Shown piece by piece: positions 55,161-64,000 of a stretch of 64,000 nt of DNA. This stretch comes from Dromiciops gliroides (taxonomy: Eukaryota > Chordata > Mammalia > Microbiotheria > Microbiotheriidae), in assembly GCF_019393635.1 (NCBI RefSeq), contig NC_057863.1, positions 1,938,501 to 2,002,500 of the forward strand, given 5' to 3'. The position numbers and the translations under genes were made by a program. The notes beneath the pieces are model-generated. The model saw nothing but the letters and a program-made list of their open reading frames with translations, had not been told where the DNA came from and ran no database searches. Positions within the stretch are counted from its first letter, which is position 1. Every line of letters begins with the position of its first letter.

Positions 55161-58100
55161 CAGAAGCATGCTAGGCTCCTAAGCCAGAGGTCAGTGTCCA
55201 ATATCTGGTGACATGGGTGCTGGGCCCTTCCCCACCCTGGCTGCCCCCCAGCTCATCCATGTGCTCCCTGAAGCATGGGAGCTGAAAGTGCACATGGGCC
55301 TCCATGGTCCTGTGATAGGAGCAGAGGACAATGGGCCTCTCTTTTTCCATCTCAGTGCAGCCCCAGATCTATTTAGCTTCCTTGGCAGCCACAGCAGGAG
55401 TGAGCTGGCAATCCCCTTGACCTCCAGATCTTCAGAGCAAAGGTGGGGCTGTTTATGTAGGAGACACTAGGTACCTGCAAATGTCTGCTGGGGAGCCAGT
55501 CACCGGGCAGAGCCAGGTGTGACCTGCAGGGTCCAGGTTAGCATGGAGGGCCCTTGGCACACAGGTCTTCATAGAGTAAGTGCCCAGTGTGGGCTGGGCA
55601 CTGCGCTCGATGCCCAAGCCAGGCCTCGCCTCGGAGCCCTCAGTCCGCAGAGGGGTCGACTCTTTACGTACACGATGATCTCTCAGGGGAAGTGTCGGCA
55701 GCTGGGGAAACAGAGGCCTCTAGCAGCAGGCGGGGTGGCAAGCAGGGGGGACAGCCTGGGCAAAGGCTGGGCAGTGGGAGATGGAGTGCCATGGGAAACT
55801 TCACTCTCCTCCTTCCCCCAGTCTCCCCTTTGGGGAAGAGGCTTTTTTCCCTTGGCTTCCAAGTTTCCCAGCTGAGTTGGGAAGGTGATCCCTTGGGGAC
55901 CCTGATGGATCCCTTGGGGTGAGGCTCTCATCTCTGCTGTTCCTGGGTGCTCTGGGCTAGCCCCTGGAACTGGGGGAGGGGCCTGCAGCCTACAGAGATG
56001 GGCCAGCCTGGTGGGAAGGTGGGCCTGGGAGCCAGAAGCCCAGTCCATTGGCTATTGGTCATGTGACCCTGGACAAGCCTTTCTGTGACTCATCTCTAGC
56101 CCTCATACTCCCTGCTGTGAACTTTATCCTGCTGGGGAGGGTGTGTCTTTGCCCCCTGGAAGGTGTGGGGTGACGCCAGGCAGTGATGGGCAGTAAGCAC
56201 ACAGGGCATGCAGATGCCCCCAGGGTGAGGGCACAGCTGCAGGGGGGGGGGGGCTCCCTGCCTCTGCTCTCCTGGCCAGCCCAGTCCCTCACCACCTGTC
56301 CAAGCCAGCCTTGGTCTTTTCTGGTGGCTTCAGGTGGGGGGGTCAGGGGCCCCGATGGGATCTGGCAGGAGCCTCCGCTGCCTCTCTGACACTGGGAGTG
56401 CTGGAGCAGGGATCAGAGGCTGGTCATTCATGGAGGGAGGCCCTGGTTCCTGCTGGGGTGGGCCCAGCACCTGGGACAGCCACTCTCCTTGGCTGATCCC
56501 TGCCAGTGACTTGTTCTGTTGTTAAATGAGCACTCTCTCTCACAAACACATGCACAAAATCCTAGGGTGCCCCTCCATTAGTGCCCCCACCTTCTTTCTC
56601 ATCTGTCTTCTTTTTAAGAAGAGGCCTCGGTGGGTCTGTGTGGCCCTTCTTGTCCTTGAGCTGACATTGGCAGAGTGGAAATCCTGGTTTTCACTATTTA
56701 AGGAAGGAGGAGGGCACCTGTGGCAGCCTTCCCGACACAGGGGATGTTCCCACAGCACTAGGTCAGACTCTACCTCCTCGCTGCTTCCGGGGGGCCTCAC
56801 TGCCCAGCTTAAGGGCAGGGAAGGCAGGGGGCCCAGGCCAGGCTGGGCATCGTCCTCCCAATAGCTCCTTTGATGCCTATTGCATTAGCCTGACCCCTGG
56901 GCCCTTCATCCCAGCTGCTCCTGTCAGGCCAGCCTTGTCCCTGGCCCCTTGACAGGCCCCTTCGAGATGTCTAGGACAGGACAAACTAGATGGAGCCCGA
57001 AGGTGGGACAGGAAAGATCCTTCATCCCTTCCTCCCTTTGTCGTCCGGCTCTTCCTTCAGCTCCCCCAGGTCTGGCTCCGCTGTCCCTGAGGTTTTTAGA
57101 AACATTCCTGCCTCCAAAAGTGACCCTCCCGGTGCTGGGGTGGAGATGACTCTCAGCTGGGAGAAGAGACCATTTTCCTGATCCAACCGAGTGACTTGGG
57201 AGTGTCTGGGCGAGAGCTTGGCTGCTCTGGCCCTAGGCGTGGTCAGTGGCATGACTTAGAATTGTCCAACAGAGTCAAGGATACGGAGTATATTGATCCC
57301 CTTTCGGGAAGTGCTTGCAGTGGCCCCAGGGACAGGGTTGTCCCATCTCCTCCCACTTTCCAGATGGGAACACTGAGTCCCAGAACAATTTCATGCCCAT
57401 AGCCTCTCAGACCAGCCTTGTGGTCACTTCAGTCTGCTGTGGAGAGGAGAGCAGCCCCGACCCTGCTGCTCCATCCTCTGCCCACCCACCTGTCCCAGAG
57501 GAGGGGCCTCATTCAAGGACTCTGTGGGGCTGCTGACCAGGGGCTCACCTCAGATGCCGGCCTGCTTCCTCTTGGAGTTTGGGTAGCTGGGTAGTTAGGC
57601 AACCTCACCCTCTGAACAGAAGCTCAGCAGGAGGAAGATGTCGGTGAGGAAGGTGCATCTCATCAAACAGGAAGCCAGTTTGAAGGAGGGCTGTGGTGAG
57701 GTCAAACCTCTGGGGCTCTGGGCCTGCCTGGGGCCTTTTCCTCAGGGATGCTGGGAAGAGAAAGGGAAGCTCTGGTGAGAGGGGAGAGAGGAGGGCTCGC
57801 CAGCCTCCTCCTGGTAACTCTGGGGGCCTGGTCCCCTGGAGGCCCCTCCCTGGCAGGAGGCAGGAAGCCCATTTCCTCAGGGCTCCTCTGCAAGCTCCCG
57901 GTGTGGGCTCTTAAGACTTCTACAGTTGCTTCTCTTTGCAGTGTTGCTGTTATCTGCCACATTGTTGCCTTGCTCCTCTCCCTCTGCATCAGTTCACTGG
58001 AGTCTTCCCAGGCTTCTTGGAAAGCATTGCCTTTATCATTTCTTACAGCCCCGTGGTATTCCGCCCCCTCCTTAGGCATTCCTTCCTTGGGGCCTTTCAG

Positions 58101-58389
58101 GAAGGGCCCCTGCTGAGGGCATGGCACAGCTCCGGATTCTGGTGCCCAGCCTCACAGCCTGTGCGGGTGCCCAGCTGGGAGGGGCCCCAGATCAGGCCTC
58201 ACAGAGGATGCAGGCAAGGGAGCCCAGGTCTAGAGCTGATGCTAAGGACTTCAGGGGAATCCAGGACTCTGAGGAGATGGGCTGACTTGTCAGGTGGCTG
58301 GGGGAAGTCTGAGAGTCAAGGAAACAAGGGAATCCTAGCGCCGCGTCCTTAGTGGACACTCCTGCTGTCTCTCCCAATTCATCAGCCAA

Positions 58390-58640
58390 GCCACGAGCAT
58401 TTATTATGCATCTCCTGTGATCCAGGCACTGTGCTGAGTCTCTCCTCTCAAGGAGGTCACGTTCTGCTGAGGGAGGAAACAGCACATCACTAATGAGGCA
58501 CACACAGGACATACACAGAGTAGGTGGAAGGTGACTTCAGGGGAATGTACTAGCACCTACTGGGACCGGAAAAGGGTCACCTCCAGAGGACAGGATTTAA
58601 GCTGAGTCTCGAGGGAAGCCACAGAGCAGAGGGGAAGAGT
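58390..58640 (+). repeat. Old dispersed repeat, CR1/L2-like class
   Basis: CATTTATTATGCATCTCCTG, CCAGGCACTGTGCTGAG and the GAGGACAGGATTTAAGCTGA type tail. Confidence 0.45.
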
Positions 58641-58661
58641 GAGAGCACTTGAGGCAGTGGT

Positions 58662-58832
58662 AAGAGAGAGAAAGAGAGAGACAGAGACAGAGACAGAAAC
58701 AGAGAGAGACAGAGAGACAGAAACAGAGAGAGACAGAGAGACAGAGACAGAGACAGAGAGAGACAGAGAGACAGAGACAGAGACAGAGACAGAAAGACAG
58801 AGAGAGACAGAGACAGAGAAGAGAGAGACAGA
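58662..58832 (+). repeat. (GAGACA)n array
   Basis: Purine-rich hexamer array similar to 27,745-28,013. Confidence 0.97.
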
Positions 58833-58904
58833 TGTTTGAGGAATGGCAAGGAGGCCAGGGATTGTGGATCATCGAGTGTTTGGAGGCAAGTGATAGAGAG
58901 GAAA

Positions 58905-58985
58905 ATGACTTGCCCAGGGTCACCCAGCTAGTAAGTGTCTGAGACTGGATTGGAATTCAAGTTTTCCTGTTTTGGGCCCAGCATC
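58905..58985 (-). repeat. MIR-core SINE fragment
   Basis: ATGACTTGCCCAGGGTCACC, then CTAGTAAGTGTCTGAG; diverged beyond the young SINE. Confidence 0.6.
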
Positions 58986-59234
58986 TCACTTGGTCCTTTA
59001 CTCTTCCAGAAAGAGCATGATGAGGCCCCAGACACCTATAGAGAGGAGCTCACCGTTTGTGTTTGAGGTCCACCTCATGGCCCCCAAGAGATTTAGGCAA
59101 GAAAGGTACCCTGGCAATCATCTTTCATTCCTTCTTTTTTCCAGTCAGGAAATGGCCAAGGCCACGAGTGAGAGCCTGGTTCCCAGGGTCTTTTCCATGA
59201 GTACCAAGATGGGGAAATGGAAATTCAATTGTGA

Positions 59235-59455
59235 GAGACACAGTGGGCTGTGCTGCTGGTGGGACAGGGGTCACGCTACCCCTTACACATATGTGCACAC
59301 ACAATCATGAGACACAGTGGCTCTGCTGCTGGTGGGACAGGGGTCACACTACCCCTTACATGTATGTGCACACACACTCATGAGACACAGTGGGCTGTGC
59401 TGCCGGTGAGGCAGGAGTTACCTTACCTTTTACACACACATGTGCCTGGGCATGG
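59235..59455 (+). repeat. Three-copy 74-bp minisatellite
   Basis: Copies start GAGACACAGTGG at 59,235, 59,309 and 59,382 and share GCTGGTGGGACAGGGGTCAC and a TGTGCACACACA end; the third is more diverged. Confidence 0.93.
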
Positions 59456-59999
59456 GCAACCTGCCAGGTGAATTCTGGCCTTCAGTCATGTAGAAGGCTC
59501 CAACCAGCCTTGGACACACATTCTATGGATTAAAATTTGGACATAAGTCGTGATATGAGCCGAGGCATTTGCCTGGCCCCAGTCTCTGCTCTGCTCCTCT
59601 CCACACTCAGGCCAGCACCTTGGACAAGGATCAAGGCTGCATCAGTCACTGTGCTTGTGCTTGGTGTATGTCTATGTGTGTGTGGGGATCTGGGGGAGGG
59701 GATAGAGGGATGGCCGAAAGGCAGATGACCACTTTGGAATCCGAGCTGGCCTCAGCAGAGACCAAGGAGACAAGAGCTCTGTGGGACAAATACCAAGTCT
59801 TGTTTTTAGATCCAAAAAAGCAAATGCCTGAATACGGACTACACGAGTGAATGAATGAACTCACTCATCCAACAAACACTTATTTTGGTACCTACAGGGT
59901 CCTGCTGCCCATAGTGTTCAGGGGTGGGGTCAAGGTGTAGTCTCTACCCTCTTTGTAGGGGGATGAGAAACCCAAATCAAATCAAGTCAACCAGCATTT

Positions 60000-60646
60000 T
60001 TTAAACAGGATGATTTTGTAAATTGCTGGTAAGAGTTCTCTTATACCTTTTTTTTACATGTGAAATTGTGTAAAAAATTATGATATTAGTCATATTGTAT
60101 AAGAAAATTTGAATAAAAGAAAAAATGAAAGAAAGTAAAAAAAGAGCCTGCTTCAGTCTGTGCTCCATCAATATCAGTTCTTTATCTGGAGGTGGATAGT
60201 CTGCTTCATCAGGAGTCCTTTGGGATTGTCTTGGATCATTGTATTGCTGAGAATAGGTTAATCCTTCACAGTTCTTCATCAGACAATATGGCTGTCTCTG
60301 TGCACAAAGTTCTCTTGGTTCTGCTCACTTCACTCTACATCAGTTCATACAAGTCTTTCCAGGTCTTTCTGAAATCCTCCTGCTTGTCATTTCTTAGAGC
60401 ACAATAATATTCCATCACCATCATATACCACAGCTTGTTTAGCCATTCTCCAATGATGGGCATTCCCTTGATTTCCAATTCTTAGCCACCACAAAAAGAT
60501 CTGCTAGAAATATTTTTGTACAAATAGGTCTTCTTCTCTTTTGGGGGATGTCTTTGGGATACAGACCTAGCAGTGGTATTGCTGGACCAAAGGGTATGCA
60601 TAGTTCTATAGCCCTTTGGGCAGAGTTCCAAGCTGCTCTATAGAAT
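60000..60646 (-). mobile_element. 5'-truncated antisense L1 3' end
   Basis: The minus strand reads L1 ORF2 C-terminal and 3' UTR. A perfect 14-bp target-site duplication GTCAACCAGCATTT lies at 59,986-59,999 and 60,647-60,660. It landed inside an older dispersed repeat that resumes as CTTAAGTGCTTGGTG. Confidence 0.95.
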
Positions 60647-60879
60647 GTCAACCAGCATTTCTTAAGTGCTTGGTGTGGGCCAAGCCCTGGCAATACCAGT
60701 AGAAGCAGAAGGACAGTCCCTGTCCTCAGGGAGCTGCCAGTGAGGGAAGATAGCTGACCCCTCAAGGTCTTCCCAGTTTTGCCCACACCACTGCTGAGGA
60801 CAGAGCCCAGGGGGCAGGGGATGGACTAGGTGACCAAGCCCTGAAGACCACTGGAGCTTCAAATGGTGACCCAGGCTCC

Positions 60880-61520
60880 ACTCAAAAACCTCCAGGGACA
60901 GGGAGCTCACTACCTCCCCAGCTAGTCCATCCCATTTGGGCACAGTTCTGCTCCTTAGGGAACTCCTCCTGAGCCTGAGCCTGTCTCTAAGCCTTCTCGC
61001 CATTGTTGCTCTGGGTGCAGCCCAAGCCAAAGACCCTCCTTCACACACACGTCCTGCAGACACTTGAAGACAGTCCCCATGTTCACAGTGGGAGGGGGTG
61101 TCTCCTCTTCTCCACACTGAGGGTCTCCTTTGCCTCCATGGCTCCATCTTCATTTCCCCTGCCTGGTCACCTGTGCTGGATGGCTGCTGGGTTATCAATG
61201 TCCTCCCTAAATGGTGGTGCCCAGCACTGAGTGTGTCCCCCCAGAGGGGTCTGAACAGGGCAGAGGGCAGAGGGCAGGGGCAGACCCCTTCCTCTCACAA
61301 GGCAGCCAAGATTTCTGAGCTGCTTTGGCCCCTGCTGTGGGTTCATACTGAGCTTATAGACCACTAGGGGCCCCAGGTCTTTCTCAGATGAGCAGTTGTC
61401 TGGTCATGCCACCCTCAGCTTGTGCTACGGATGTTGACTTTGTGAGGCTGAGTGGAGTCTACACTTGGACCTCCTTCATGGCATACGGTTTGTTCTGTCC
61501 TTCTCATCTCCTGGGAGCCT
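60880..61520 (-). repeat. Probable CR1/L3 LINE relic
   Basis: GGGAGCTCACTACCTCC, ACTTGAAGACAGTCCCCATG and ATGGTGGTGCCCAGCACTGA are typical CR1/L3 3'-region phrases, read in reverse. A further stretch at about 61,990-62,260 may be an upstream part of the same element. Confidence 0.6.
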
Positions 61521-61849
61521 TCGGGATCCTGCCTCAGTCAGGCAGTAAACTGCTCCCAGTTGTGTGTCAACTGCAGCTCTGTCGGCCTCTCTCCCCATTG
61601 TTGGTGAAATGCGCTGCTACACAGGGCAAAGTCCTGTCCCCCGAGGCTCAGTTTCTTCAGCTGTGAAATGGCGGACAGCCCTGATTGCAGTATTTCTACC
61701 ACAGGGCTACCGTGAGGCTCATGTGAGGTGTTGGACGTGACCTTCAAACGTGAGCTGGACAGCAGCCATGGGCATTCTCCCCTGGGACCCCCGCCCAAAT
61801 TGTCTGGGCCTGCTTCTTCATGTGGGCAGTGATACATACGTCTTGTCTC

Positions 61850-61980
61850 CCATAGAGCAGAAGCCCTTTGAGATCAGGCACGGGTTCATTTCATTTAGGT
61901 TTGTCTCCCCAGCCCCCCCCCCAGTGCCTGGAACACAGCAGGGGCTAAATAAATGCTGATTCATCCATTGATGGATCATA
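61850..61980 (+). repeat. L2 3' end
   Basis: GCCCTTTGAGATCAGGCACG, then CAGTGCCTGGAACACAGCAG and TAAATAAATGCTGATTCA; the usual L2 3' terminus. Confidence 0.65.
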
Positions 61981-63229
61981 ATCCCCTAGCCCACAGCTCT
62001 CTTCTGCAGGGATAGCATGAGGCACTGTGTCAAATGCCTTGGGCCGATCTAGATACTTGTAACAAACTCACAGCATTTTCCTGACGGACTAGCCCTGTCA
62101 GAAAGGGCAGTACCCTTAACTGGGCAAGGCCGGCTCCTGGTGGAGGTGAGCTCGCTGCTTCCCTTTCTGAATGCTCACCAACCATCCCTCTCATAATATG
62201 GCCCAGAATGGGCTCGGAATTCAAGCCAACCTTTCTGGCTGATAGTTGACAGGCCCCGTTCTCTTCCCTTCTGGAAGGTCAGATCCACAGTTGCCCTTCC
62301 CTCTCCCTATTTTCCACTGGGAATGAACAAGTGAATGAATGCACAAGTGAATGAATGAACAACCTTTTACTTGGTAGCACTACGCACTGAGGACACAAAT
62401 CCAGAAGCAGTGCCTCCCTCCCCTCGAGGAGCTGACATTCTGATAGGAGGAGACAAGCAGAGGTGGCTGGGGTGGGGTGAAATCATAGGGGTAAGTGGAT
62501 GGGAGAGAAGGGTGATCTGGTGATGCCTCTTGTCAGCAGCATTGGGATGGAGAGCTTGTGATAAGATCCAGGCTGAGCCCTCAAGTGGACAGGCTGAGCT
62601 CGGGTCATTTGGGGAATGGCGGGCACAAGTGAGAAGAGGGACCCTGGAGTTTCCAGTCTCATCAGCCAGGGGAGTGGGAGACACAGAACCATTCCCAGAG
62701 TGAGAGGGAGAGAGGGGAAGGGGCAGCTAGAGACATGTGGCCAGGAGGCTGGTGTGCTCAGGCCGGGAGCTGGGGGTCCTCGGAAACCCTCTCTCCCCGG
62801 GGCAGGGCATCCTTCAAGGATCCCACAATGATGTCTGGCCAATGACCAGAATGCCCAAGGGGTAGCTTGGCCATCTGTCTCTCCTCGCCTTGAGCTCCTT
62901 TTGTTCACTTAGACTTGGGAGGGGATGTCAGAGGCTACTGATCCCCCGGGATCCCTGCTGGAGTGGTGAATGCCCAAGAAGCCAAGCCCTGCTTCTCTGC
63001 TCTCGCTGGTCCTCATTGTCCTCTCCCCTGACACACAGTCCTAGATTTTCCTTGAGCTGCCTCGAGCTCAGAGTCCACTGAGCTGTCCAAGCACCTTTCT
63101 CTGTCAGCTCTCTTCCACACCTGCCTTCCTGTAAAGGGAGATGCCAATGCCTGGGGTTCTGTTGCCACCTCTCTGCCTCTCTCCCTGGTCACTCTTCCCC
63201 CCTGTCTGTGCTGTCCACCCCAGGAGAGT

Positions 63230-63310
63230 GTCCTTGGGAGCAAGGACTGTCTACTTGTGTGTGTCCAGTGCTTCTCGCAGTGCCTGGCACATGGTAGGTA
63301 CATAATCAAT
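63230..63310 (+). repeat. L2 3' end
   Basis: AAGGACTGTCTACTTGTG and CAGTGCCTGGCACATGGTAG, ending just before the TTCC array. Confidence 0.6.
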
Positions 63311-63535
63311 GCCCTCCCTCCCTCCTTCCCTCTCTGTCTCCCTCTCTTTCTCCTTCCCTCTCTCCCTTCCTTCCTCCCTCCCTCCCTCCCTCCCTCCTTC
63401 CTTCCTTCCTTCCTTCCTTCCTTCCTTCCTTCCTTCCTTCCTTCCTTCCTTCCTTCCTTCCTTCCTTCCTTCCTTCCTTCCTGTCTCCCTTCCTCCCTCT
63501 CATTCTCCCTCCTTCCCTCCCTCCCTGTCTCTCTT
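63310..63535 (+). repeat. (TTCC)n/(CCCT)n array
   Basis: Tetranucleotide array lying between an L2 3' end and an antisense L1 tail. Open frames across it are artefacts. Confidence 0.97.
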
Positions 63536-63584
63536 CTTTACTATATTTACAAAATCTGAGTTGGACAATGAGCAGCCACACCAG

Positions 63585-64000
63585 TCTCTTTTTTTATCAT
63601 AAAAGTATTGTATTATTTTCCAGTTACATGTAGAGATAATTTCTAACATTTGTTTTCATAGGATTTCGAGTTCCAAATTTTTCTCCCTCCCTCCTCTCCC
63701 TCCCCCTTCCCCAAGACAGACAGCAATCCAATATAGGTTATATATGTACAATCATATTAAACATATTTCTGCATTAGTCATGCTGTGAAAAAAGAATCAG
63801 AACAAAAGGAAAAAAAACCTCAAAGAAGAAAAAAACAACCAAAAAGTAGAAACAGTCTGGCTCAATCTTCATTCAGAATCCCCAGTTCTTTTTTCTGGAT
63901 GTGGAGAACATTTTCCATCATGAGTCCTTTGGAACTGTCTTGGGTCATTGCACTGCTGAGCAGAGCTAAGTCTATCATAGTAGATCATCACACAGCATTG
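63585..64000 (-). mobile_element. Antisense L1 3' end, running off the window
   Basis: Poly-T then TATTTTCCAGTTACATGTAG and GAGTTCCAAATTTTTCTCCC, the complement of the L1 3' UTR also seen at 37,817-38,364. Its 5' side continues beyond position 64,000. Confidence 0.92.

Larger units (their letters stand above)
48247..64000 (+). other. ATP2A3: ATP2A3 intron 1 (to window end)
   Basis: I looked for the very short SERCA exon 2 (18 bp in relatives) and for exon 3 (QFEDLLVRILLL-type peptide) and did not find them; exon 2 could be missed because it is tiny. The stretch holds old MIR, L2 and CR1 relics, several tandem repeats and two L1 3' ends. No other gene is supported. Confidence 0.65.

Noticed and set aside
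49754..63535. Hidden ATP2A3 exon 2 or 3
   Set aside because: No stretch encoding the expected QFEDLLVRILLL-type peptide with splice sites was seen; the 18-bp exon 2 cannot be excluded by eye, so none is called.

Overview
This window is mammalian nuclear DNA, most likely from an Australian (australidelphian) marsupial. About twenty near-identical copies of a tRNA-derived SINE are present. They have A and B boxes, a MIR-type core, a poly-A tail and 10-17 bp target-site duplications (TSDs), and they read as the WSINE/WALLSI-type family of Australian marsupials. Marsupial-type L1 fragments, old L2/CR1/MIR relics and a degraded gammaretrovirus-like provirus complete the repeat picture. Species cannot be fixed by eye.

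Two host genes are visible, both on the + strand. At the left (2,241-8,865) lie the last three coding exons and the 3' UTR of what I read as ZZEF1. At the right (48,129-48,246) lies coding exon 1 of ATP2A3 (SERCA3 calcium pump) inside a CpG-rich promoter. The rest of the window (48,247-64,000) looks like ATP2A3 intron 1; I found no later exon. From my knowledge of human 17p13.2, ZZEF1 lies directly upstream of ATP2A3 in the same orientation with tens of kb between them, which the roughly 39 kb gap here matches.

Layout. 1-9.1 kb: ZZEF1 3' end, with an antisense L1 and SINEs in its last intron. 9.1-14.2 kb: GC-rich intergenic DNA with old repeats. 14.6-20.9 kb: a decayed sense-strand L1 that has taken in a second L1, several SINEs, a BovB-like tail and a solo LTR. 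22.6-23.7 kb: an orphan L1 5' end with an open ORF1 N-terminus. 24.4-25.9 kb: a 1.1 kb TTCC array that sits between a SINE and that SINE's own target-site duplication. 28.7-32.2 kb: a gammaretrovirus-like provirus (gag remnant, no recognisable pol beyond a protease trace, no env) with a 4-bp TSD. 36.1-41.1 kb: microsatellites, a second solo LTR and L1 3' ends. 43-44.5 kb: an L2-like relic with SINE insertions. 47.5-48.6 kb: ATP2A3 promoter and exon 1. 48.2-64 kb: intron 1, with old repeats, minisatellites and two L1 3' ends, but no young SINE.

I found no sign of a new coding system. The long open frames inside TTCC, TTTC and GACAGA arrays are composition artefacts. The most informative observations are in retroelement biology: the provirus structure, a SINE-L1 chimera, SINE-tail microsatellite growth and the orphan L1 5' end.
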